Below, piece by piece: positions 29,136-39,110 of a DNA stretch of 64,000 nucleotides. Origin of the DNA: Oscillospiraceae bacterium (GTDB taxonomy: Bacteria > Bacillota > Clostridia > Oscillospirales > CAG-272); assembly GCA_022009675.1 (NCBI GenBank), contig CP091718.1:186001-250000 (forward strand). Reading direction: 5' to 3'. Below the pieces are notes generated by a model. It was not told where the DNA came from. It searched no databases and saw nothing but the letters and a program-made list of their open reading frames with translations. A program made the position numbers and the translations under genes. How positions within the stretch are numbered: position 1 is the first letter of the stretch; each line of letters starts with the position of its first letter.

Positions 29136-29201
29136 GCTCCCGCGTCGCGCAAAAATACTTTTCCCCCGCCGCATTTGTTCATACCAGAAACACATTTTTG
29201 C

Positions 29202-29207
29202 TATACT
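29202..29207 (+). promoter_or_regulatory. Possible -10 box before the small membrane protein gene
   Basis: TATACT at 29202-29207, about 90 nt before the start codon; a weak TTCATA lies 18 nt upstream. Tentative. Confidence 0.35.
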
Positions 29208-29295
29208 GTGGGGTAACATTCCGGACATCGCGGCATACCGACCGCCCCGCGCTCATACACTCTGCCGATACGGTTCTGTAACGGAGGTGTTTGTC

Positions 29296-29906
29296 ATGAG
29301 TCACAATCCCGGAAGGTTTCTGCTCCCGCTGTCCGCATTTGCCGCAACCGCCAGGGATACGCTGTCCCGCCTGCCCCTCAGGGGATGGCTGAGCGCGGAC
29401 AGTCTGATCTCGCTGGGCACGCTGGTGGGCGGTTTCCTGTCTGCACGCCTGTGCATGGACAGCGCCGACGCTATGTGCGCGTCGTGTCCGCCCATCTGCC
29501 GGCAGGCATACATCCCCTCCTGTTCTGGGTGCGGGTGTCGCTGGCGTTGTTGCCCGCTCTCATCCTGTTTGGCGTAGCCGGGCTGTGCTGTTGCGGCGGG
29601 GCACTTTGCGCCGGGATTCTTGCCCTGCGCGGACTGTGCGACGGAGCCGCGCTGGGTGCGCTGGTACTGGCAGGCAGGTCGCCGATCCCGTTCCTGCTCC
29701 GCACCGCTCTGCTGCTCATTCTGCGGCTCACGCTGTCGCTGTGGTGCCGGGCAACGGCAGGCAATATTTCCGATCCTGCCCTCCAGCATCCGTCCGGCGT
29801 GCGTGGTCTGTCCCCGCTCATGCAACGACATCTGGCAGGGTTGCTGGCATCAGCGGCGGCAGGTGCCGCCGTCTGCGGACTGTATACAGCACTGGTCTTT
29901 CTCTGA
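29296..29906 (+). CDS. Polytopic membrane protein, unknown function
   Basis: Not recognised with certainty. About 203 residues with five hydrophobic stretches, rich in Leu, Ala, Gly and Cys (VAGLCCCGGALCAGI). Layout and size are reminiscent of SpoIIM/DUF95 proteins, but no diagnostic motif is seen. The frame breaks near 29473 (one base appears missing) between DSADA and VRVVSAHLPAG. A good ACGGAGGTG precedes the ATG. The YesL-family gene follows after 50 nt in the same direction, so they may share a transcript. Confidence 0.5.
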
Positions 29907-29956
29907 TCGTAATTCAGAAAGCATCAAGCCGAAAAACAAGAAGGAAGTACACAGCC

Positions 29957-30924
29957 ATGAGTTCCACAAAAAAAGGTAAAGGTCCCCTGCGCCTGCTCAA
30001 CCCCATGCGGGACGGGCGCGGCGTTGAAAAAGGGGAGGACACCACACCCACTTTGGGCTATTTTTTCAAGCTGCTGGGGCGCAAATTCTGGAAGCTGATA
30101 TCGGTCAACCTCCTGCTGCTGGTACAGTTTCTGCCGCCCCTGCTGTGCTTCTTTGCGTACTTCACGGGACCTAAGGCAGACAGTCAGTACTTTGCGCTGT
30201 ACCCTGCCCTGCTGGGTGCGCAGACTGCCGCGCCGACGGCAACCGGAAATACACTGCTCAGCCTGTTCTCCGGTCTTTTCCGCGTACACGCGTACAATAC
30301 GCCCATCTGGTGGATCATCGCCGGACTGGCTGTCTTTCAGGTTGTCACGTACGGCTGGCAGAAGGTCGGCTCTGCCCTACATCCTGCGGAATCTGGTCAA
30401 GGGAGAGGGCGTCTTTATCATTTTCGGACTACTTCTACGCCATCCGCCGCAACCTGAAGCAGGGGTTCTTCCTGGGGCTTCTGGACTGCCTGGTGCTCTT
30501 TGCGCTCGGCTTTGATTTCCAGTACTTCTACTATGCGGCGCCGTCCGGCTTCACCAATTTCATGTACATCATGATCGTGGCGCTGTTCATCATCTGGAGC
30601 GTGATGCGTTTCTATATCTATGTCATGCTGGTGACCTTCGACATGAAGACCCGCAAGATCCTCAAGAACGCGCTGATTTTTACGGCTCTGGGCATCAAGC
30701 GGAATCTGATGGCTATCCTCGGCATCGGTGTCCTGCTGGGGCTGTGCGTGGCAGTGGTCATGGTATGCATCCCCATGCGGATATACGGCATCATTGCCAT
30801 CCCCTTCTTCATTGTCCCCGCGCTGTCGGCATTCATGTACACCTATGCGGCATGGCCGGTCATCCGGAAATATATGATAGATCCGGTGGAAAAGAAACCG
30901 GCGGAAGCCCCCGCCGAACCGTAA
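29957..30924 (+). CDS. YesL/DUF624 family membrane protein
   Basis: About 321 residues, five to six membrane helices. After a basic cytoplasmic start comes FFKLLGRKFWKLISVNLLLL, the typical YesL opening, then a pair of helices, the motif YILRNLVKGEGVF, SDYFYAIRRNLKQGF, and C-terminal helices. YesL-type proteins often sit beside carbohydrate ABC transporters, but here proB follows and no transporter is present; role unknown. Two extra bases (C near 30379, T near 30424) break the reading. Start ATG 29957 after AAGGAAGT. Confidence 0.82.
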
Positions 30925-31006
30925 ACGACCGGCGGGTAATGCATACCTTTTAACGTACAAAGTGTAATCACGCGGAATTATCGGAAAGCAGGAATCGGAA
31001 AAAGAC

Positions 31007-31790
31007 ATGAAAATCGTTATCAAGATCGGAACATCTACCCTGACCCATTCCACCGGACGGACCAACATCCGCCGCGTGGCAGACCTGTGCCGCGTCATCA
31101 GCGACCTGAAGAACGCCGGGCACGAAATCATTTTGGTGTCCTCCGGCGCCATCGCCATGGGCGTCGGCAAGCTGAACCTCAGCACGCGCCCCTCGGACGC
31201 TCCGACCAAGCAGGCGGCTGCTGCCGTCGGGCAGTGCGAGCTGATGTACATTTACGACAGGCTGTTCGCCGAGCACAACCATACGGTGGCACAGCTGCTG
31301 ATTACCGCACCGGACATCGACGACCCGGTGCGCAAGGAGAATTTCCACAACACGCTGGAACGTCTGCTGGCATTCCGCGTTCTGCCCATCATCAACGAGA
31401 ACGACACCGTTTCCACGGAGGAGCTGGGCATCGGGGACAACGATACGCTGTCCGCAACGGTGGCAGCCAGCGTGAACGCAGACCTGCTGGTTCTGCTCTC
31501 GGACATCGACGGGCTGTATGACCAAGACCCGCATATCAACCCGCACGCGCGGCTGATCCCGGTCGTGGAAAAGCTGGATGAGCATATTCTGTCGCTGGCA
31601 GGCGGAAAAAGGCTCCGCACTCGGCACCGGCGGCATGGTGACAAAGCTGCGGGCGGCGCAGATTGCCGGGGCGGCGGGCGTGGATATGGTGATTGCCAAC
31701 GGGCAGGATCCGCTCCTGCTGTATGATATCGCGGAGGGACGCCCGGTCGGCACAAAATTTCTGTCCGGAAAGCGGACGTGCGAGGTATGA
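31007..31790 (+). CDS. proB: Glutamate 5-kinase
   Basis: First step of proline synthesis: ATP + glutamate to glutamyl 5-phosphate. Amino-acid-kinase fold: MKIVIKIGTSTLTHSTGRTN, ILVSSGAIAMGVGKL, PIINENDTVSTEELGIGDND and the GTGGMVTKLRAAQIA motif. About 260 residues, so it lacks the C-terminal PUA domain of the E. coli enzyme. One extra A near 31608 shifts the frame before GSALGTGG. It starts the proB-proA-proC cluster; the proB stop lies 2 nt before the proA start. Confidence 0.95.
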
Positions 31791-31792
31791 GT

Positions 31793-33062
31793 ATGCAGAC
31801 CACCCACGAGATACTGGTCAGAACCAAGGCGGCGTCGCGCGCGCTGGCGTCGGTCAGTCAGGCGGACAAGGAACGCCTCCTGCTCTGCATGGCAGACAGT
31901 CTGCTCGCACACGAGGGCGACATCCTTGCCGCCAACGCGCGAGACATGGCGGCATCTGCCGGGATCATCACGCCCGTCATGGCAGACCGGCTCCTGCTGA
32001 CCGACAAGCGCATCGCCGGTATGGCGCAGGGGGTGCGGGATGTGGCACACCTGCCCGACCCGGTCGGCGAGGTACTGTCGGAAATCACGCGCCCTAACGG
32101 CATGGTCATCCGCAAGGTGCGGGTTCCGTTCGGTCTGATCGCAATCATTTACGAAAGCCGCCCCAATGTGACATCCGACGCAGTGGCACTGGCGCTCCGG
32201 AGCGGGAATGCCTGCGTCCTGCGCTGCGGCAAGGAGGCGCACGCCACCTGCCTTTGCGGTCATGGCAGCACTCAAGGCGGGCATTGCGGCGGTGGAAGTC
32301 CCCGGCGTATCGCCGGACTGCATCAACCTGCTGGAGGATACCAGCCGGGCGAGCGCGACCGAGCTGATGACGGCGGACGGGCTGGTCGATCTGCTGATTC
32401 CGCGCGGCGGTGCGGGACTGATCCGCGCCTGCGTGGAGAACGCAACGGTTCCCTGCATCCAGACCGGAACCGGAATCTGCCATGTGTATGTTGACAAATC
32501 CGCCGATTTGGATATGGCGGTGCGTATCATGGTCAACGCCAAGACCTCCCGCCCGTCGGTCTGCAATGCGGCAGAGGTGTGTCTGGTTCATCGCGCGGTG
32601 GCTGCGGATTTCCTGCCCCGGCTCCGGACGGCTGTCGTGGACGAACGGACCGCGCGTGGCGAGGTGCCGGTCGAACTGCGGCTGGACAGTACCGCCGCGG
32701 CAATCATTCCGGGCACCCCGGCGGGAGAGCGGGATTTTGACACGGAGTTCCTGGATTACATTCTGGCGGTGCGCGTGGTGGACTCCCTGGAGGATGCCAT
32801 CTCGCATATCGCGCGCCATTCCACCGGGCACAGCGAGTGCATCGTGACGTCCGATGCCGACGCCGCCCGCCGCTTCACCGCCGCCGTGGACAGCGCCGCC
32901 GTCTACGTAAACGTTTCCACTCGCTTTACCGACGGCGGCGAGTTCGGGCTTGGCTGTGAGATGGGGATTTCCACGCAGAAGCTCCACGCCCGCGGTCCCA
33001 TGGGACTTTGCGAGCTGACCACCTACAAGTACATCGTCACCGGAAACGGACAGATCCGGTAA
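31793..33062 (+). CDS. proA: Glutamate-5-semialdehyde dehydrogenase
   Basis: Second step: NADPH-dependent reduction of glutamyl 5-phosphate to the semialdehyde. About 422 residues with PFGLIAIIYESRPNVTSDA, CVENATVPCIQTGTGICHVY, the catalytic Cys in RPSVCNAAEVCLVH, and NVSTRFTDGGEFGLGCEMGI. An extra base near 32253 (ACCTGCC where ACCGCC is expected) shifts the frame; this one is not in a homopolymer. I prefer the ATG at 31793, 7 nt after GAGG, to the ATG at 31787, which overlaps the proB stop. Confidence 0.96.
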
Positions 33063-33084
33063 CGGATCACGGGAGGAAAAAGCA

Positions 33085-33892
33085 ATGTCGGACTTTACAT
33101 TTGCCGCAGGATTCATCGGCGCCGGCAACATGGGGGGCGCGTTGGCGCAGGCGGCGCTGAGCGCAGTACCCGCCGACCGCATCGCGGTCATCTGCCACAC
33201 GCCGGAGCATACCCGTGCCGCCGCCGCACGGCTGGGCTGTCCGGCGGGCGACAGCAATGCCGCCCTTGCCGCCACCAGCCGGTTCCTGTTCCTGGGCGTC
33301 AAGCCGGGCATGATCGGAGAGCTGGCGGCAGAGATTTCGTCTTCCGTCTCCCCCGGCACAGTGCTGGTATCCATGCTGGCTGGAGTCAGTCTTTCGCGGC
33401 TGGAGGAACTGTTCGGTGCGGACAGACCGATCCTGCGCATCATGCCCAACACGCCCCTGCGCCATCGGGCAGGGTGTCATCCTGTGCGCTCCCAACGCGC
33501 ACGTGACGGCGGAGGATACAGCAGAATTCCGCACCCTGATGGCGGGGGCGGGGCTTATTGACGAACTGCCGGAGAAGCTGATCGACGCAGCCGGAACGCT
33601 GACCGGTTGCGGTCCCGCCTTTGCCTATCTCTTTGCCGAGGCGTTGGCGGACGGAGGCGTCGCGTGCGGACTGCCGCGTGCCAAAGCGCAGACCTATGCC
33701 GCCGCCATGCTCCGGGGCAGTGCCGCCATGGTACTGGAAACCGGAAAGCATCCCGGCGAGTTGAAGGACGCGGTATGCAGCCCCGGCGGAACGACCATTG
33801 AAGGTGTTGTGGCGTTGGAGCGAAACGGCTTCCGGAACGCCGCCATCGAGGCAGTCCGCGCCTCGTTCGGCAAGACGGCAAAGCTGGGCTGA
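33085..33892 (+). CDS. proC: Pyrroline-5-carboxylate reductase
   Basis: Last step of proline synthesis, reducing pyrroline-5-carboxylate with NAD(P)H. N-terminal Rossmann motif FIGAGNMGGALAQA, then FLGVKPGMIGEL, ILRIMPNTPCAIGQGV, TGCGPAFAYLFAEALADGG and the C-terminal signature HPGELKDAVCSPGGTTIEG. About 268 residues. One extra C near 33455 breaks the reading after PNTP. GGGAGGAAAAAGCA precedes the ATG, 22 nt after proA, so proBAC form one operon ending at the hairpin at 33924. Confidence 0.96.
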
Positions 33893-33923
33893 AACAACCT
33901 GCGATTGTACGCAGGGGAACCGC

Positions 33924-33972
33924 AAAATCGGGGATTAAAAACTCATTTTGAGTTTTTTTAATCCCCGATTTT
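33924..33972. terminator. Bidirectional terminator between proC and the second sulfatase
   Basis: AAAATCGGGGATTAAAAACTCA (33924-33945) pairs with its near-complement up to 33972, loop TTT, with two unpaired T in the right arm. The core AAAAACTCATTTTGAG is the same as in the hairpin at 43723. Confidence 0.85.
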
Positions 33973-33984
33973 TAGAGTTTTTCC

Positions 33985-35905
33985 TTATCTGTACAGATAC
34001 CCGATAGGGGTACTGCCCGTCTTTTTCCAGTTGGCAAAATCATGCCCGTTGCCGTTTACCGTGAATTCGCTGATATAGTACTTCCCCTTATGGCTGACGG
34101 CGAACAGATGGCGCCTCGCAATGTCGGTTCCCTCCGGAACCTCCAGATACGACACACCCCAGTCGCGTTCCGTGGTCAGCCCGGAGGACTTTACCAGAAA
34201 CGCCTGCATATTCAGCTCCTGGCAGACCTGCGCGCCGGATGTGCGCAAAGGCTCCTGCGACGCACCGGCAGGCTTGACGAACACCGGCGTCAGGCGCGGC
34301 TCGGCAGGATCCTGCTCGTTGCTCCGTCCCCACGGATGATCGCCGGTTATCAGGATGGTGGCGTTCTCATACAGCCCCAGCCGCTTCAGCTCCGCAATAT
34401 AGCGGTAGATCAGGTTGAAGCTCCCCTTGGTGGCTTCCTCGATGGAGGCAGACAGTCGGTAGCTGCCGTCCTCGCCCATGTGGCAGGGACCGTGACAACC
34501 GTTGAGATGAATGAATCGGAAAGCATTCTCCGCGCCCTGTGCGTCTACGGTCAGTCCGTGCTCGGTCAATCCCGCAAAGGTTTCCCAGTCATTAAGCACG
34601 TAGGCGGGGTGCTCTCCCACATACTGCACCAGGCTGTTGAACATGGCAGTCGTGACATGGATCGTATTCTTGAGCAGGTGCGGCAGCAGGCGATAGCCGG
34701 CAAGCCCGATCATATACTGCACAAGCTCGCCCCGGTTGGAAATACGGTAGCCGTCCGATACCTCCACGTTCTCCGCAATTCCCGCAAGCGGCTCGGCACT
34801 GCGGTAGCCGTAGTATGGTCCGGTGTACAGCCGGATCTCGTAGCCGTTGGCTTTCAGCTCCTGCAAAAACGGCGAGGTGGAATAGGCGGACGCAAAGTAG
34901 GTATCCGCGTCCCAGCCGAACGGGTTCCCGTCCGCATCCTCCTGCCGCACGCCGGTTATCATGGAGCCGATTGCCGGGTAAGTGCGCGAGTACAGCGACA
35001 GGTTGTCGTCAAACAACGTAAAGCCGGTCAGGGGCGCAAAAAAGTCAGGATCGTCCTCCGCCACATCGCGGTAGTAGTCGTAATCAAAGCGATCCAGCAC
35101 AAACACCACCGTGTTCCTGCCGCGCGCGACGCTGTACAGCCCCGCATCCGACAGGTAAACCTTCTGCGCGCCGGGTTTTTTTCCCGGTCGCTGTGGCGAT
35201 CCTTGTCCTTGTTGTCCCCCGTCTTTTCCCTGCTCTTCCCGTTTTTCCCTTTTCCCGGGAATTCAGCGCATCCAGCCGGGCGCCATCCCCGGTCAGCCCG
35301 GCAGACGGCGCTTCGGTTGCCGCGCCTGCGGCGGCAGATGTGCCGGCGGCAGCATTGTCCTGTGCGAACACCTTGCCGAAAATCGATACACTGCCCACGA
35401 CCTGCATGCCCAGCACGACTACCAACGCAATACCGGCAGCCGTCCGTATCCAGCTCTTCCGCTCCATGTTCAGCGCACCGAGCACGGCGGCAACACCGGC
35501 GGCAACCCACAGAGCGGTATCCAGTATATACAGCCACAGGGGCGTATCCCCTGCGCCGCCGTCCCCCAGCAGGGATTTCAGCCCGATGTTGAGGAACATA
35601 CCCTGCGCATACCCCATCACGCCGAGCCAGAACACTACGGCGGCAATGACGGCGGACACCCGCCGCGGCGTCAGGGCTATGAGCGCGCCGAAGAGCATCG
35701 TCCCGACCAGCGCCAATGCCAGCAGCCAGCCGCCCATATCCGTGAAGGAAAACAGGAATTCCGTGCGGTTACCCGCATAAATGTCCATCGGCGTGAACAG
35801 GAACAGGGTGAAGGACAGTGCCGCCGCACACAGAAGTGCCAGCGGAAGACGCCGCACGACCTGCTGACGGTAGGCAACGCGTTTTTGCTTTCTTTCAGAC
35901 ACCAT
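33985..35905 (-). CDS. Membrane sulfatase-like phosphotransferase
   Basis: About 639 residues. Five N-terminal membrane helices (within residues 20-185) are followed by a charged, low-complexity linker and an extracellular alkaline-phosphatase-like domain: NTVVFVLDRFDYDYYRDV (first metal ligand), TYPAIGSMITGVRQ (expected Thr nucleophile), RFIHLNGCHGPCHM and ATILITGDHPWG (metal Asp-His). Such enzymes modify envelope polymers; the acceptor here is unknown. Several length changes lie in the Lys-rich linker (about 35110-35290), so its exact sequence is uncertain. Start ATG at 35905, 11 nt after the pgi stop, so it is cotranscribed with pgi. Confidence 0.78.
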
Positions 35906-35916
35906 AACGCGTTGAC

Positions 35917-37251
35917 TTACAGGCGTGCCTCCAGCGCCGCCTTCATATCCTCATAGCCGGGCTTACCCAGCAGAGCAAACATATTCTTCTTGTATGCCTC
36001 TACGCCGGGCTGATTGAAGGGGTTGACCCCCAGCAGGTACCCGGAAATCGCACACGCCAGCTCAAAGAAGTAGATCAGCTGTCCCAGTGTCCGCTCGCTC
36101 CGGTCGCTCAGCTCCAGCAGCAGGTTGGGCACGCCGCCGTCGTTGTGCGCCAGGAGCGTCGCCTGCATGGCGGTCTTTTTGACGGTATTGAGATCCATTC
36201 CGGACAGGAAGTTCAGCCCGTCAATATTGGCGGGGTCATTCGGGATCGGGAAGGGGACGGGGTTATTCTCGATGGAAATGACCGTCTCGAACAGGTTGCG
36301 TGTACCGTCCTGGATATACTGTCCCAGCGAATGCAGGTCGGTAGAAAAGATGACCGACGCCGGGAAGATGCCCTTCTGATCCTTACCCTCGCTCTCGCCG
36401 AACAGCTGTTTCCACCACTCGTTGAGCATGGCTGCGCACGGCTCATAGCCGACCAGGATCTCGGTAGTTTTCCCCTTGCGGTACAGGATATTGCGCAGGG
36501 CGGCATACCGGTAAGCGTCATTTGCCGTAAGGTCGGGACTGCTGTACTGCCGCATGGCATCGCCGGCACCCGCCATCAACTCATCAATGTTGATGCCCGC
36601 GACCGCAATGGGCAACAGTCCGACTGCTGTCAGAACCGAGAAACGACCGCCGACGTCATCCGGCACGACGAATGTCTCGTATCCCGCCTCGTCGGAAAAG
36701 TGCTTGAGCGTGCCCTTCTGCCGGTCAGTCGTGACGAAGATGCGCTCCCGTGCGCCTTCCTTCCCGTACTTTTTCTCCAACAGTTCACGGAAAACGCGGA
36801 ACGCCACGGCAGGCTCGGTCGTGGTGCCGGACTTGGAGATAACGTTGACGCACACGTCACGTCCCTCGCACAGGCTGACCAACTCGGACAGGGCGGAGGC
36901 GCTGATGCAGTTCCCGGCGAAGTAGATATCGGGGGTATCCTTGCGGAGATTGTTATACAGCGGGGATTTGACGAACTCGATAACCGCCCGCGCACCGAGA
37001 TAGGAGCCGCCGATGCCGATGGCAATGAAAACCTGGCAGGACTTCCGGATGCGTTCCGCCGCCGCCTTGATGCGGGCGAATTCCGCGCGGTCATAATCCT
37101 CCGGCAGTGTCGTCCAGCCGAGGAAATCGCTGCCCGCGCCGCTATGCGAAATGAGCAGCTCATGGGCGGCGTTCACCATGGGCTGTAACTGGGCGCACTC
37201 CTCCGGGCGAACGAAGGGGGCGGCATACTGCTGACTGAAACGTATTGACAT
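35917..37251 (-). CDS. pgi: Glucose-6-phosphate isomerase
   Basis: Interconverts glucose 6-phosphate and fructose 6-phosphate. Intact, 444 residues, the short Gram-positive form. Motifs: CQVFIAIGIGGSYLGARAV, VNVISKSGTTTEPAVAFRV, DDVGGRFSVLTAVGLLPIA and NPFNQPGVEAYKKNMFALLG with the catalytic lysine. I start at the ATG 37251 (MSIRFSQQY) after AAAGGAAAAGGAAT; the upstream in-frame ATG at 37299 has no family support. Own promoter; sulfatase gene downstream by 11 nt. Confidence 0.97.
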   Translation of the reverse strand: MSIRFSQQYAAPFVRPEECAQLQPMVNAAHELLISHSGAGSDFLGWTTLPEDYDRAEFARIKAAAERIRKSCQVFIAIGIGGSYLGARAVIEFVKSPLYNNLRKDTPDIYFAGNCISASALSELVSLCEGRDVCVNVISKSGTTTEPAVAFRVFRELLEKKYGKEGARERIFVTTDRQKGTLKHFSDEAGYETFVVPDDVGGRFSVLTAVGLLPIAVAGINIDELMAGAGDAMRQYSSPDLTANDAYRYAALRNILYRKGKTTEILVGYEPCAAMLNEWWKQLFGESEGKDQKGIFPASVIFSTDLHSLGQYIQDGTRNLFETVISIENNPVPFPIPNDPANIDGLNFLSGMDLNTVKKTAMQATLLAHNDGGVPNLLLELSDRSERTLGQLIYFFELACAISGYLLGVNPFNQPGVEAYKKNMFALLGKPGYEDMKAALEARL

Positions 37252-37313
37252 ATTCCTTTTCCTTTCTTGCTCAGGAACAGATTCATGCATACTATGCATT
37301 GACCACGCCCCCT

Positions 37314-37342
37314 ATTATACAACAAACCGTCCGGTTTTGCAA
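37314..37342 (-). promoter_or_regulatory. Promoter of pgi
   Basis: TTGCAA (37337-37342) and TATAAT (37314-37319) on the minus strand, 17-nt spacer. Confidence 0.75.
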
Positions 37343-37486
37343 GGGCTTTTTGCAGGTTTCCGGCACAACAGTGTTTCCCTTTTGCGGATACCGGGCTGGT
37401 TTTGCGTTCTGCGTGGCAGGAGGCGGGCAACGGCGCAGGCTCCGGACAACCCGTCTCACCCTCCGGAAAACACCTGCCATACTCTC

Positions 37487-37526
37487 AAAAAGCAGGGGAT
37501 CGCCGCCGGACTACCCCCTGCTTTTT
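37487..37526 (-). terminator. Terminator after the lipoprotein gene
   Basis: Stem AAAAAGCAGGGG (37487-37498) / CCCCTGCTTTTT (37515-37526), 16-nt loop. It begins just after the corrected lipoprotein stop at 37545, which supports that correction, since the uncorrected stop (37525) would lie inside the stem. Confidence 0.85.
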
Positions 37527-37544
37527 ATCGGCAGGCGCTATGAT

Positions 37545-38184
37545 TTATGATGCCGTTCCGGTTTCGGCGGAGGGCACGGTGAACATTTTTCTCGAACGCC
37601 GCCTGCCCGATACCGGACACATCGGTAGCAGTGATCTGCAGGAAGTACTTGCCGACCTTGCGGGCGAAGTAATACTGCGTCATATTGACACCGTTCGTGC
37701 TGACCTGCGCCGAGTAGGTCACCCACGTGCCGTCACCCAGCTTGACATTAGAGGTGCCTTCACCGAAGGTTACGGTCACGCCGCTCGTAAGCTGGTCGGA
37801 CAGTTCCTTCTTGACCTGCTCGACATACTTCTCAACGCTCGTCACGCCGTTGCCTTTGGCAACGACCAGATTGACATTGTTTCCGGTGGAGGAATCAACA
37901 GCCATGAACTCGTACAGGGAGCTGACGTCCGCCTTATCCATTGCATCCGGATCCTTGAGCAGGTCCTTACTAACCTTGAAGGTCTGCTCCAGCTGATCGT
38001 CGGTATAAAAGACCCAGCCGGAGGGCTTGACGAAAGCCAGCCCTGCGGAGGTGTTGGTATATGCTTCATCCGTCCGGGTGCCGCGCTCAAACTTTGTGGT
38101 GCTGAGGAGGTCTGCACAGGATGCAAGCGTCAGGACGCACAGAAGTGCCATCATGACCGACAGGATTGAAATGATTCTTTTCAT
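37545..38184 (-). CDS. Putative lipoprotein, unknown function
   Basis: About 212 residues. MKRIISILSVMMALLCVL followed by TLAS-C is a lipoprotein signal. The mature part has a small alpha/beta domain: AGLAFVKPSGWVFYTDDQLE, VNLVVAKGNGVTSVEKYVEQ, WVTYSAQVSTNGVNMTQYYF and KVGKYFLQITATD, resembling PsbP-like or DUF1795-type domains of Firmicute lipoproteins, without a known activity. Without correction the gene runs to 37525; taking one A as extra near 37588 gives the end EKMFTVPSAETGTAS at 37545, which frees the terminator. GAAAGGTACTACTATT precedes the ATG. Monocistronic. Confidence 0.65.
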
Positions 38185-38344
38185 AATAGTAGTACCTTTC
38201 TGACTGTTTGTCATATTCTTGTTGTGTTTTTATGTACTGTGCCGGCGCACGGTAGCCAGAGTAGCGGGCGTGCGCAGAAACCGACTCGGATGCCGCTCCG
38301 CGCACGCCGGATTGTCCGGGAATCGGAAGCTGAGCAATACCTGC

Positions 38345-39079
38345 TTACTGCCCCCTCGTTCCCTCACAGATATTGGTCGTAATGAAATCCACGCCCCACG
38401 ATGCCAGCTCGGCGGCACGCTCCGGGTCATCCACCGTCCAGCAGTTGACCTTCAGCCCGGCGGCATGCATTGCCTCCACGCGCTCACGGGTCAACGAGGT
38501 ATGGAGAATATCAATGTCCATCCTGTCATCGCGCAGGCGGGCAATCAGCCCGTCGCCGTTCTCCCCGGTCAGGAACTGGCAGGGCTGATCCGGCAATGTG
38601 GCACGCACCTTCTCCAGATCCTCATAGTGGAAGGAAATGAAAATGACGTGATCCAGCCAGCCGAGTCCGTCGATCAGGCGGATCATGGCATCGGTTTCCT
38701 CCTGCGTGAAAACGCTCTTCAGCTCCAGCACGCAGTACTTCTCGTACTTCTTGCATATACTGATGTAATTTTCCAGATTTGCCAGCCGCAGATCATACCG
38801 TCCCTTAGTGCCGTCGGTGTCAAACAGTACGATCTTGCGGAGGCTGTCCCACGACAGCCCCTCCACGCCGAGATCCTCTCCGGCGATGCGTTGCAGATTC
38901 CCATCATGATTGATGACAAAATGCCCGTCGTTGGTGCGATAGACGTCGGTTTCGATGCCGAAATACGGACGGTTGCCCGCCGCGACAAAGGCGGATGCGG
39001 TATTCTCACGCTCCAACCCCGACAGTCCCCGGTGTGCTACCACCCGTGTGCCCTGATTGTCAAATTTCTTAGTATCCAT
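38345..39079 (-). CDS. Glycerophosphodiester phosphodiesterase
   Basis: Intact, 244 residues, cytoplasmic (no signal). Hydrolyses glycerophosphodiesters to glycerol 3-phosphate and an alcohol. The catalytic GDPD pattern is seen: VVAHRGLSGLERENTASAF, YFGIETDVYRTNDGHFVINHDGN (Glu-Asp metal site and second His), then CVLELKS and GLKVNCWTVDDPERA. It follows the GH106-like gene by 31 nt and is probably cotranscribed. Two LTA-synthase-like genes elsewhere in the window could supply polyglycerol phosphate turnover products, but that link is only suggestive. Confidence 0.92.
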   Translation of the reverse strand: MDTKKFDNQGTRVVAHRGLSGLERENTASAFVAAGNRPYFGIETDVYRTNDGHFVINHDGNLQRIAGEDLGVEGLSWDSLRKIVLFDTDGTKGRYDLRLANLENYISICKKYEKYCVLELKSVFTQEETDAMIRLIDGLGWLDHVIFISFHYEDLEKVRATLPDQPCQFLTGENGDGLIARLRDDRMDIDILHTSLTRERVEAMHAAGLKVNCWTVDDPERAAELASWGVDFITTNICEGTRGQ

Positions 39080-39110
39080 CCCTAATATCCTCCTTCGTGT
39101 TACATGAGAG

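Noticed and set aside
35084..35300. Two separate genes for the membrane and sulfatase parts
   Set aside because: The helices and sulfatase domain are linked by a Lys-rich linker whose frame shifts several times within A and G runs; other family members have both parts in one protein.
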